From assembly GCA_024114885.1 (NCBI GenBank), contig CP099424.1, positions 2,170,001 through 2,234,000 on the forward strand: a DNA stretch of 64,000 nucleotides. Reading direction: 5' to 3'. Below are positions 51,201 through 61,140 of the stretch, piece by piece. How positions within the stretch are numbered: the first letter of the stretch is position 1; every line of letters begins with the position of its first letter. The position numbers and the translations under genes were made by a program. The notes below the pieces were generated by a model, which saw nothing but the letters and a program-made list of their open reading frames with translations, searched no databases and was not told the origin of the DNA. Origin of the DNA: Septoria linicola. Lineage: Eukaryota > Ascomycota > Dothideomycetes > Mycosphaerellales > Mycosphaerellaceae.

Positions 51201-53046
51201 AGCTATAAGCTCTATTAACCTAGGTATCCTATAGGACCTAGAATTCTTAGAGAAAGTTAAAGAGATTGCATTTTTAGCTACTAAAGAAGTAGGAATACAT
51301 AAATAGGAGGTTCTAATTCTAAGGAACTATAAGGAAGTAGTAAGTAATCCTAAGTAGGGTTATCTCTAGTAAGAAGCTATTTAGAAGAAGCTAGATATAC
51401 TTGTAAGTAATAACACCTAGACTATAGTAGTCCTACTAAAAGGGGCTAACCTAGTTACCTTAAGATAGGTCTTTAATATTAAGAGAAAGCTTAGTAGAGC
51501 TATTAAAAAGTTTAAGGCAAGACTAGTTATAAGAGGGTTCTCCTAAAAGTATAGAGTAGACTATATAGAAACTTTTGCCTCTATAGTTAGGTAGGATACT
51601 CTAAGAGGATTTATAGCTATAGTCTATAAGAAGGACCTAGTTCTGCACTAAGTAGATATAAATAATGCATTTATAGAGAGCACCCTATATAAGGACATCT
51701 ATATAATTCTACTACTAGGTATTAACCTACTAACTAGTATAGTCTTATAAGTTCTAAGGAGTCTCTATAGGCTAAAGCAAGCTATAAGAGACTAGAATCA
51801 GCTATATATATTAAAGCTAAAAGGAATAGGATTCAGACAATCAGAAGTAGACCTATGTCTTCTAATCTATAAGAAAAGGAAAGACCTAATAATCCTAATC
51901 TATATTAATAATATACCTATTACTATAGAGAGACTAGAAGATGTCCTCTAGTTTAAAGACTAACTTAGTAAGGTCTTTAAGATCAAAGATCTTAGAGAAC
52001 CAGACAAGATTCTTAGAATAAGACTAATAAGAAATAGATAGCAAGGCTAGCTAAAACTTAACTAGAAGCACTATATCTAAGAGAACCTAGCTAAGATAGG
52101 AATAGGTTAAGAGACTATATTACTAACTCTTTTACTAATAGACAGCTATAAAAGTCTAAAGCCTACTAGACTAAATAATAAAAGGTGTAACAAATAGGAG
52201 TACTAATCTATTATTAGAATATAGATATAGCTTGTAACTATTATAAGACTAGACATTTTATTTGCCCTTAGAAGATTAAGCTCCTATATTAGTAATCTAA
52301 TAGTAGGACATATAAAGGCTCTAAAGAAGCTAACTAGATACCTAAGATCAAACCTAGACCTTAGTCTAAGATACTTAAGGAATAGTTAAGGCTTTCTTAC
52401 TAGATATATAGACTCTAACTATATAATAGATAAGACTAATAGAGTCTTAATCCTTAGATATATCTTCTTCCTTTATAGTATACTAATCTCCTAGATAAGT
52501 AAGAAGTAGAAATCTATAGCTACATCTATAATAGAAGCTGAATATATAGCTATAGGAGTATATATAAAATAGTTATAGTTCCTTAGTACTCTTTTAAGAG
52601 AGCTTAGATACCTAGAGTTAGTAGGAGAATGTTCTTACTAACTAAGGATCCTTAGTAACTAGGAAACTATTACTAGAATTAGGCTAATTTAGCTAAAAGG
52701 TAATAACTAAGCTGCCCTTACTCTAGTTAAGGACTTATATGTTTATAACAAGTCTAAACACATTAATATCTTATACAATGCTATAAGAAAGCTCTAGTAG
52801 AACAGACTTATCTCTATAGAATATATAAATATAAAAGAGATAGTAGCAGATAGTCTTACTAAGCTAAAGAATAGACTATAGTTTCAGGAGTTTGTAAGGT
52901 AGCTCTACCTTGTATAAGAGATATATAAAAGATAACTTATAAAAGAGATAGCAGTAGATAGTCTTACTAAGCTAAAGAATAGACTACAGTTTTAGGAGTT
53001 TATAAGGCAGCTCTACCTTATATAAGAGATATACAAAAGATAACTC
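48291..53046 (+). pseudogene. Copia-2 gag-pol remnant
   Basis: Gag lies at about 48300-49070 and includes FKLQTDKLEGKD and a zinc knuckle remnant (YKKGKH, then LKDCPN, about 48980-49030). Protease lies near 49400-49560 (LLDSYTLS at the DSG position). The GAG-pre-integrase zinc region lies at about 49770-49990 and the integrase core to about 50650 (ALILVDIYRLL, ASIRVMLKESKIPIKF). A low-complexity linker follows. RT lies at about 51420-52000 (RLVIRGFSQ, YIETFASIVR, SLYRLKQA, IYINNI) and RNase H at about 52200-52850 (EAEYIAI). RIP stops throughout. The C-terminal end is duplicated (see 52831-53045). Confidence 0.88.
52831..53045 (+). repeat. 108-bp tandem duplication at the end of Copia-2 pol
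   Basis: Unit 1 (52831-52938) and unit 2 (52939-53045) both start ATAAAAGAGATAG and hold AGTCTTACTAAGCTAAAG. Copia-1 has one unit only (about 3000-3107). The units differ by a few C/T and G/A changes, so the duplication may predate part of the RIP. Confidence 0.88.
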
Positions 53047-53687
53047 TAAGCCTTAGAGTTAAACTAAGAAGAGTCTAAAAGAAAGATTTTAGTTACTTAA
53101 CTCTTCCTTAGTTAGACTTTATAAAGTCCTAAATGCCCTTACTAATATTAGACCTATTACTAACTATAATATTACTATATAGCACCTAGCTGAACTAGAC
53201 ACCCCCTAAGGCTAAGTACTAGTTAATATTAAAGACCTCCTCTATAGCAGCTATTATCTCCTCTACTAGTATATAGTTACTCTACTCCCTAGCTTAATAC
53301 AAGATCCCTATAGCTAAGAATAGTGCACCCTAAAGACTATTAGAGAACTAAGAAGCTGTATAGAATATAACTAAGTAGGGGACTAGGCTATAAGGAATCT
53401 AGAGAGCTATTAGAATTAGCTATAAGAAAGGACAGAGGCAACTTACTAGATAGTCTATGTCCTAAACAATCTACTCCTATATAAGAGAGAAGGAAGATCT
53501 TATAGAAGGCATTTCTTTTGCCTTTTTATAGGAGATAGTAGTATAGAAAGTTTATTAGATTAATAGTTAGTACTGTCTGATTATTAGTCTAAAAAGCAAG
53601 TACTTAATAACTAATTAAGATTAGGACTAGTATTTGAGTACTATAGATAATCTATTGAAAGATCTGACTATATAGCATAAGTAGGAG
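53046..53687 (+). other. Copia-2 3' noncoding region and polypurine tract
   Basis: About 640 bases collinear with Copia-1 3107-3746. Ends AAGTAGGAG directly before the 3' LTR, a likely polypurine tract. Confidence 0.6.
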
Positions 53688-53964
53688 TGTTAAGAATGTA
53701 TTCTAGATAGTCAGTCTAGATATAGACTTCTGAGCATAGTTCTAGATGCCTAAGGCACCTACCTAAGGCTTAGTAAGAGGTATATCTTGCTTCTCCTTCT
53801 TCTCTTCTTAGATAACTAACTTAATCAACTTTGTATTTAGTTCCTAGCATATTGCTACTATACTATATATATAAGTCAGTTCAAGATTAATCCCCTATTC
53901 TTCTTTACTACGCTATACCCTCCTTAACATTGTGTAGTATATAATACGCCCTCTACTTTTAATA
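53688..53964 (+). repeat. Copia-2 3' LTR (277 bp)
   Basis: Starts TGTTAAGAATG and ends CTTTTAATA. Followed by the TSD AATAC. Confidence 0.95.
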
Positions 53965-53969
53965 AATAC

Positions 53970-54981
53970 GTTAGTTTATCTTACTAGTTCTATACTTAAA
54001 GTATTAGTTAAATCGTAATAGTAGTAATAGCTTACTACCTATAGCTACTACGGCCTCTAACTCTATAGTATAGATAACGTTCTAGATCTTAAAATAAGTA
54101 TCTATAGCTAGTATAGTCTCTATACTACGATTAGATTAGAGGATTTAAGGTATAGTACCTATAGCGCGTAGTACTATAAGGTATTAAGCGAGAACTAATA
54201 TAGCTGTCCTTCTAGATAGACTAATATATATCTACTCTATATAACGCGAATAGATATAGATACTAGCGTAGATCTAAATAAGCTACTTCTTAAACTTATA
54301 GTATATATCTATTAAGATAGTAAAGCCTAGACTAGGTATAATAACAGCTCTATAGTATTCGTTTATATAGTTAAGACGACGCCGTACGCCCTTAGGATTA
54401 AGTAGAGAAGTAATATAATAAATCTAGTTACTACGAGTATAAGCTACGAGTACCTAAGGTTTAGCTACGAGTACCTACTACCTAATAATGTTATATTTAG
54501 ACCGTAGATAAGTATAGAGATTGCCCTTACTATATACTTTAACTAATAACTTATCTAGCTCTACTACTAGTATTTCTACGATATATACTTCTACGTCTAT
54601 ATAATTCGTACTACTCTCTATCTTCTATAGTCCTAGCCTATTAATCCGAATACGGTAGTATTGCCTTATAGTAATATCAAAGCCCTCGTCTATTAAAATC
54701 TATATAGCTTCGCTATCTTTAAGATATAGGATATTATATATAAAGCCTATACGTATCTAGAGTTTATTCTTATTATTTAGAATATTCTATACCTTCCTAC
54801 TATAGTCTTTATTAAGTCGAATAGACAATATAGACAGTATGCGCTCGAGGGTGCGTTTAGTAATAGTAACTCGAAAGGAGTAGTAAAGAGTAGATTAGAT
54901 CTCTAGTAGAGTATAACCTACCTCTCTACGCTAGCGGATATAGTTATAGTATAGTAAGTAGTCTAGAGCACGCGGAGCCAT
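53970..54981 (-). pseudogene. Integrase-core-domain (DDE) gene remnant, cut by E0
   Basis: Minus strand, ATG at 54981 (MAPRALDYLLYYNYI), then about 337 codons with RIP stops to the edge of the transposon stack. The N-terminal half reads as two helix-turn-helix-like regions (GYTLLEIQSTL and KRTLERILSI). The catalytic half has SLGFTILIDIYYKFKK, IYIYSRYIEQIYI, RRTAILVLAQYLIVLRAIG and LQSNRSIET. This fits a fungal family of integrase-core (rve-type) proteins with VDGHxK and SDRGxET motifs; the Asp-to-Asn change fits RIP. The 3' end of the gene would lie beyond the left end of E0, outside the window. Whether it was a host gene or part of a mobile element cannot be told. Confidence 0.7.
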
Positions 54982-55248
54982 AATTGCGAGTGTGCAGCGA
55001 GTATAGAGAGTGAATTAGAAGCGATAGAGTGTGTTTATTACTATTGCGTTACCGAAGTTTGATATGGCGGACTGGTCAGAATGGCGCACCGTCGCCGATC
55101 TCGCTGAATCTTGGCAACCGAGGCGTTCGGGCAAGCTTCTCCTACGGTTGCCGACTACACTTCTCTTGGACTCGATGTTCACAGTCGCATTGATGAACTA
55201 TCTATAGATGTACATTGCCAGATGAGACTGGCTGTCAACTCATAATCA
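54982..55248. other. Intergenic border between RIP-mutated repeats and gene DNA
   Basis: The CpA/TpG-poor composition stops within tens of bases here. From about 55,060 (GATATGGCGGACTGG) the sequence has normal dinucleotides. This stretch must hold the promoter of the CoA-transferase gene. No clear regulatory motif is seen. Confidence 0.6.
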
Positions 55249-56815
55249 ATGTCTTTCTCCAGATCATTACGGCTCTTCAGCCGCTCATCTGCACGTCGTT
55301 CTTCACTTCAGACGATACCACAACGAAGATGGCTCGCTACGCCAGCTGCAGATGCAAGCAATCTGCCATTGGCTGGAATCAAAGTGCTTGACATGACCAG
55401 AGTGCTTGCAGGCGTATGTCTCATGATTTGATGAGGAGATCCAGTATGCTCACCAATCCTAGCCATACTGTACACAAATCTTGGGTGACCTTGGGTATGC
55501 ATGATCTATTCAGTACGGCCGTCTCCTGGTCTGCCGGGTCAAGGGCACATTGCTCATATAGATCTCAGCGCTGAAGTGATCAAAATCGAGCATCCTACCC
55601 GAGGCGACGACACACGAGCATGGGGGCCTCCATATGCTTCATACACAGAGCAGAGTGGCAAGCAAGGCTCAGGCGAAAGTGCCTACTTCCTAGCAGTAGG
55701 CTGACGATCATACACCCTGGACCTGACAACAGCTAATCAAGCTCCAGGTCAATCGCAACAAGAAATCAATAGGCCTCTCCTTCCAGTCTCCCTCTGGCGT
55801 CGAAATCCTTCACAAGCTCGTCAAGGAATGCGATGTCCTCGTTGAGAACTACCTTCCTGGCGCACTCAAGAAGTACAATATGGACTACGCCAGCGTCGCA
55901 GCCGTCAATCCAAAGATTATCTACGCGAGCATCACAGGCTATGGTCAAACAGGCCCCAACAAGAACCGAGCAGGCTACGATGTCATGGTCGAAGCTGAAA
56001 TGGGACTCATGCACATCACCGGACATCGTGATGGTCCGCCTGCCAAAGTTGGCGTAGCAGTGACTGATCTGACAACGGGTCTATACACGAGCAACAGCGT
56101 CATGGCAGCACTGCTAGGACGAGCCAAATCCGGCAAGGGCCAACACATCGATGTCGCACTTGCAGACTGCCAGATCGCCACCCTAGCCAACATCGCATCA
56201 AGCTGTCTGATCTCCGGAAAACCCGACTCCGGTCGCTGGGGAACTGCCCATCCTAGCATCGTCCCATACAAAGGCTTCAAGACCAAAGACGGCGATATTC
56301 TGCTCGGAGGCGGCAATGATAGACTATTCGGCATTCTCTGCGAGAAGATCGGCAAAGCTGAATGGTCGAGCGATGCGAGGTACAAGACTAATGCTGATCG
56401 CGTCAAAGTGCGAGATGAGTTGGAAGAGAAGATTGAGGCTATCACGAGGACGAAGACTACAAAGGAGTGGTTGGCGGTGTTTGAAGGGAGTGGGATGCCG
56501 TATGCGCCGATTAATGATGTAAAGGCGACGTTGGAGTTGGAGCATAGTGAGTTCATGCCTGAAGTGTCATGCTTTTCGGAGGAGAAGGCTAATGATTGTA
56601 CAGCACGAGAACGAGGCATGGTCACTGAAGTCGAGCATCCTACTTGTGGACCAATGAAGCTCGTCAGTCCGCCTGTGAAATTCACTGAGACGAATCCTAC
56701 GATTAGAAGCCCGCCGCCGACGTTGGGGCAGCATACGACTGAGGTCTTGACGGAAGTTCTGGGGATGAAAGCGGATGAGGTAGAGGCGCTGAAAAGTCAA
56801 GGCGTCATTTCGTAG
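55249..56815 (+). CDS. Family III CoA-transferase, mitochondrial (succinyl-CoA:glutarate CoA-transferase-like)
   Basis: Four exons by my model: 55249-55413, 55463-55494, 55569-55695 and 55748-56815, with introns of 49, 74 and 52 bases, each GT..AG. Product 463 aa. Residues 1-32 are rich in Ser/Arg without acidic residues, a likely mitochondrial presequence. The CaiB/BaiF fold starts at GIKVLDMTRVLAG, then PYCTQILGDLGAEVIKIEHP across the splices. Further family motifs are NYLPGALKK, TGYGQTGP and GKGQHIDVALADCQ, whose Asp at about residue 248 is the expected catalytic residue forming the aspartyl-CoA anhydride. The closest known role is transfer of CoA to glutarate or other dicarboxylic acids (family knowledge; exact substrate unproven). 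Splicing restores a frame that is broken in the genomic sequence. Its start lies 267 bases from the repeat block with no RIP leakage. Confidence 0.9.
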
Positions 56816-56973
56816 TATTGCTATGCGCTTCTGTAGCAGTAACACAGTTCATGGGCATCTCCCGCCTAGCCTGCTTCAGGCATTCTCGTAGCAGCGCCAT
56901 ATGCTGCATCTATACAGGCATGCGTTCGTGAATCTCGTGTCATAATCCTCCCAACCTCCGTGTTCATACACCC
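56816..56973. other. Convergent 3' intergenic region
   Basis: 158 bases between the ends of the CoA-transferase gene (+) and the next gene (-). It must hold both polyadenylation regions. No clear signal picked out. Confidence 0.5.
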
Positions 56974-58281
56974 CTACAATCCCTCTTCATCCTCAGCTGG
57001 CAAGGCAGTATACTCCGCCTGCCACACTATCTGCCGGAGCTGTTCTTCTGCCTCGACGGCAGCTTTGGCAGCCAAGAAGACAGCTTCTTCAGTCTGCAAC
57101 TCTGCTAGATCCTCCGCGAAGTCCTTGATGAAGCCCGTGGCGTATCGACCTTGGGCGTGAACTCGAGTGGTGATGGCCTCGACAGGGTGACCAGCAGCGT
57201 TGACAGTCATCTCAGCAGCGATTTGCTCTATCTCTGGCCACTGTGCCCGTGGAAAGTTGCGCGTGTACTCGCTTTCAAGCATGAATAGAGTGACCTTGAC
57301 TTTGTCGAATTTGGCTGGGTCGATCGGCAGGGTGGATGGCACGGCGACTGGGAAGTCTTCGTAGCGACGCTTGCTTGTCTCCTGCGTGAAGATCGGAATG
57401 GTGATACCGAGTTGCTCGAGCTTGCCAAGCCTGTTGAGGATGAGAGTGGGATCTGATGATGGGTACTCGTAGTAATCGAACCAGCGCTTCCCGAAGACGA
57501 AACCAGGCTCCTTCGACTGCCGTGGCCATATCAGGCGGCTTGCTTGTGCATACTCGCAGTCGCCCTTGTTGGAGCGAGGCACCGAAACTGTGTTCGGGTG
57601 ATTGACGATGATCTTCCGCAACATTCCGCATTTCCGCAAGTCGATCTTGTGAAGGAAGAAGTCGAGGTGGACCCAACCAGCAACGCTTGAGAAGGAGAAT
57701 ACGTTTTGGCCATAGAAAATTGGCGAGGTCTCCGCGTGGATCTGCTTGCTGGTACGCATGAAGCACTTTGCCGACCTCATTTGACTCAGAAATTTGCGCT
57801 GATGAATCATTACGCGCTGATGATCTTGATGGTACTGCTTGTTCCAGCGATCCAGAGAGCCGTTGTAGTGGAAAGGTTCTGGGCAGAACTCGATCGGCTG
57901 GGCAAAGACAAAAAGCTCCTCGTAGATCTGGTTGCGAAATTCGCCAGCGAGCTTGAGGAAGGGGAAAATCTTCTTCTTCGGCAGCTCCTGCTCCAATGTT
58001 AACTATGTACTTCGCGTAGATGCTCTGATGTGGTGCAGTACCTTATACTCGGCACTCAAAGTGGTGCGCTCAAGCGTAAGCTCTTCAAAGCTGTGAAAGT
58101 CGCAGAGACACTCCCCACGCTTTTCGCCCTTCTTCAGCTGACGCTTGTACGGCGTAACGACGTCTTTGATTTGGTCGTACTTGTTGCGGACTTTCTCGAT
58201 GTAATGGATGCCGCAGGGCAATACCTCGAAGAAGGTATTCTTGGGCCGAGTTTGGCTTCGGCCGTAGACTCGAAGAGCCAT
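56974..58281 (-). CDS. 2EXR/DUF7730-like protein, unknown function
   Basis: Two-exon model: exon 1 is 58281-58042, the intron 58041-57988 (54 bases, GTACTG..GAGCAG, with TTAAC 10 bases before the acceptor), and exon 2 is 57987-56974. Product 417 aa. Exon 2 alone has no ATG before FPFLKLAGEFRNQIYEELF, the usual opening of this fungal family; the only upstream codon is TTG next to a stop. Joining to ATG 58281 (MALRVYGRSQTRP) keeps the frame. Exon 2 also carries MRTSKQIHAETSPIFYGQNV, another family hallmark, and an Ala/Glu-rich C-terminus. Such proteins are numerous in Pezizomycotina and resemble F-box-type proteins; their role is not established. It shares a 377-base divergent promoter with the next gene. 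Confidence 0.72.
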
Positions 58282-58658
58282 AATGAGGGTAACGAGGGTG
58301 CTGATGGTGATGTAGCAGTGATGGTGGTAGCTGAGGTCGATACGAACGGTAGTTATTGTGCGTAAAAATTCGAAGTTTGTAAGGAGGGAAAGCGTTGGGT
58401 ATAAGAAAAGCGGTGCGCGGCAGCGGCAAGGACCCACTTGTTCCAGTGTTCACTCCAAACACGTCTGTGCGTTTGTTGTTGCCATGTGCGCTAGGCTGTT
58501 CACCTAGTGCGTCATGAACATACAGCCAGATCTGTACCAAGGGATACATGTTACTCGATACCATCAACATCCTGCAGCATATAGACAGTTGAGAAAGAGT
58601 GGGTAGCTCAGGTTAATGCTCCTCGATAGAATGCTAATCGGCACGGCAGCAAGACAAG
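58282..58658. promoter_or_regulatory. Divergent intergenic region
   Basis: 377 bases between two genes transcribed away from each other, so it should hold both promoters. I see no motif I would name. The upstream extension of the minus-strand reading frame (to 58437) is probably 5' UTR. Confidence 0.45.
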
Positions 58659-59104
58659 ATGCAGAGCACTACCTCGAACTCGAGCGAAGCTAGCGACAGG
58701 GACAGCATCAGCTATTGCCTTCCGCCCTCGCCGCCGTTCCGCTGCTTGTCGAGCGAGGTATGTCCAGGTAGCTGGCATCGAGTCTGGCGAAAGGCTGACG
58801 AGTTTGTGTGCAGATCGACGAAAGCACACCTCGTTCTCCGTCACCAGTCCTCACACGCGCGGCCATCACGCAGAACTTCTACGAAGAGAAGCTGCTCGAG
58901 TTGCGCAAGAAGAAGAAGGGCTGGTCTCCGAAAGCGATATGGGCGAAGATCGAGTACAAGTGGTACGCTTTCGGCATGAAGCTGAACAAGGATACCCAAG
59001 CTCGCCCAGCCCGTTACGCCGACCGGGAGCGTAGACGCTTCACGCGCAAGAAGGCAGCGGAAGAGGCAAAGAAGGAGAGGGAGTTCTATCTTGATTGGCA
59101 CTGA
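58659..59104 (+). CDS. Small basic hypothetical protein
   Basis: Exons 58659-58757 and 58814-59104, intron of 56 bases (GTATGT..GTGCAG, with CTGAC upstream of the acceptor), 129 aa. The first exon is Ser-rich (MQSTTSNSSEASDRDS). The second has a short Ser/Pro stretch and then a strongly charged helix-prone region: FYEEKLLELRKKKKGW, SPKAIWAKIEYKWYAFGMKL and a Lys/Arg/Glu-rich end. No signal peptide or membrane segment. The strong donor and branch signals and the in-frame join support a real gene. A 98-aa protein from ATG 58808 is the alternative. Not recognised. Confidence 0.6.
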
Positions 59105-61140
59105 GGCGATTTGGCGTTCGGCGTTGACAATGAGTGAATTTTGATGCTTCGAGGCGAGTGAATGTTGGCAAGCGCGTGATTACGGAGGTGAAGCAGGAGT
59201 CTGTCACATGCCAAAAAGTGAGCTGGTGAATGCGCAGTCGTAGATCTGCAGGCATCGATAGCAGAGAATGGGAAGCGACGTCCACACTTCTCGTAGCTTC
59301 GCCCCTCGATTCCGCAGATCGGATAACGACTATGCCAATGAAGCTCCAGACGGCTGGCGTTGAGCTTTTGGAGGAGCATAGAGCATGAACAGGCTGTATC
59401 GCAGTGAGTCGCGCCTTCCTGACGGGAGTGTCCTGTTGTTGGCGTTCACATGCGGGGCTGGCCAGCATCTTTGGTTGCTTGATACCACCGCCTCGTCAAA
59501 CTCCTGGCAAAAGTAGGGTACTGCGCTCGCGCATGCGCTTTTAGCGTGGACCACAAGTTCGTCGTTGATCAGAGAAGAGGGCTATATCGCTGCTTTCGAT
59601 CGCAGTGGGGCGACTTCAACAGAGGCTGCCATGTGAAGAACTCTCTGTATCTCGTGTACAATTTTTCGAAACTCCTTCCTGGTCGCTCACTCCACGCCTC
59701 TGGGGGCAGGAACGACTGGCATAGGGACGCTCAAAAGTCTGGAGAGACCTGACCAGCTGCAGATTCGAGGTGAGGCAGTCATGCATCTGCGGGCCTGTGG
59801 CATAAAGCGTGCTGTCCCCCCGGGAGCCCTTTCATTCGCTCCGCTTATGCCTCAACAGTCGCGCTCATCAGCCTCCCTCAGGTCCAGATCGAAGCATACC
59901 AAGGCGCCAGAGACGAATCAAGGCTTGTAAGTAGGCTCAAGGGAGATCTGACTGGTCTGGGCGGTACTCAGGCCACCAAGGCGTATACCAGTATGTGTCA
60001 ATCGTATAGTCATGCTCGACCATCAAAAAGCTTTGCGAGTGCATAGACTAGGTGATAGTACAATTCGCAGCGTCTTACGCTGTGAAGCTTTGCCTGCCGG
60101 GCCTTTCTCTCAGTTTGCTAGAATGATTCCAGAAGCAATCTTCAGCAAGTACTCCTCGCCGATGCGATAGGCTGCAAGATTGATGTCCCGGCTGCGATCG
60201 CAGCCAAGTCCATGAGCCATGTAGTAGAACAGGCCGCTCTGCTGTCACTCCAAGCAGTCTGCTTAGTTCTTCTTCGGCCAGCTGCCGCTCTTTTGGCTAC
60301 TCAACTGGTCGGTTGCTGAGCCTGCCGAATGGCGCTCCATAATGCCTCTTGCTCACTTCTGATGGCACCGTCTTTACTCTTGTCTCGACATTGAATCCGC
60401 TGTTGCAGTTCAGCAACGCTACCAGTAGAGTCCAGCCCTCGGAAAGCACATTATGCTTGCCACCATCGCTGAGTCTTTCTATGCTCAATTGGCACATCTT
60501 TCAAAGTCTTGCTACCCTTTGCGGGCAAGCAATGGTCACAGTCAACATCAAAGTGTGCCCCATATTTGGTGACTTTAGCTTGGGCTTTAGCAAGCTCGCT
60601 TGGTGTCATGCTTTCAACACCAGGTATGCCAGGAGAGATGCTGTGAGCAAGACAAGCTGCTGTCTCCTAGTGCTTTGTCTCTTGCGCTGCTGGCGATCAA
60701 GACAAAGCGAGATACAATGCCCTGAATGAAGCATTGGACTGCTCTTCAGCTTTCACGCAACGCACCTTCCTCGGAGAGTGTAGTGCCAAGAGTCATTATC
60801 ATTGGCTGCCGGAGTGGGTTCCGCCGCTGTCAGTCGCGCTTTCCCAGCCATCTCCAACCTCTTCACGACGCGTACACATCTAGACCGCAAACGTGCAGTG
60901 ATGGGGCAGACCAGCCACTTTTGCGGAAACATGGCGGTCGATATAGACAAGCTGGCTCTTCAGCCCTGGCCGATCTTCTTCAACTATCCTGCACGACTTG
61001 CGCAAGTGCAACAACGTCCACCTTGACCTCAAGATCGCCCTAGCAACCCACAAACATACCAGCCGGTTCTTAGGTGCAACAGAACTACAGATTGACAGCG
61101 ATCGCTCTGAACCAAGACGACCGGGCTTCAGCTCACAGCC
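59105..61140. other. Gene-poor stretch of about 2 kb
   Basis: Dinucleotide content is normal, so this is not RIP-mutated. It holds short open frames on both strands (the longest about 126 codons, 60349-60729 +), none with recognisable motifs, good start context or matching splice sites. No RNA gene seen. It may be intergenic or hold diverged repeat debris. Confidence 0.5.

Larger units (their letters stand above)
47560..53964 (+). mobile_element. Copia-2: complete Ty1/Copia element, RIP-mutated
   Basis: 6,405 bp with two 277-bp LTRs (47560-47836, 53688-53964) and a perfect 5-bp TSD AATAC (47555-47559, 53965-53969). Structure: LTR, primer-binding site, gag, protease, integrase, RT, RNase H, noncoding 3' region, polypurine tract, LTR. 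It has a 108-bp tandem duplication (52831-53045) that Copia-1 lacks. It lies exactly at the outer end of the E0 3' LTR. Confidence 0.96.

Noticed and set aside
1..54981. The 55-kb AT-rich block as a centromere.
   Set aside because: Nested RIP-mutated retrotransposons explain it fully; nothing in sequence alone marks a centromere.
55975..56685. 236-codon minus-strand frame opposite the CoA-transferase gene.
   Set aside because: A shadow of the GC-rich coding strand; the + strand has clear family motifs and splice sites.
58282..58437. Upstream in-frame extension (to 58437) of the minus-strand 2EXR-like gene.
   Set aside because: The extension is low in family-like sequence; ATG 58281 gives a better N-terminus, so the rest is treated as 5' UTR.
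60349..60729. 126-codon + frame, and an adjacent frame at 60726-61043.
   Set aside because: No recognisable motif, no supporting splice signals, composition not clearly coding; left as part of the gene-poor stretch.
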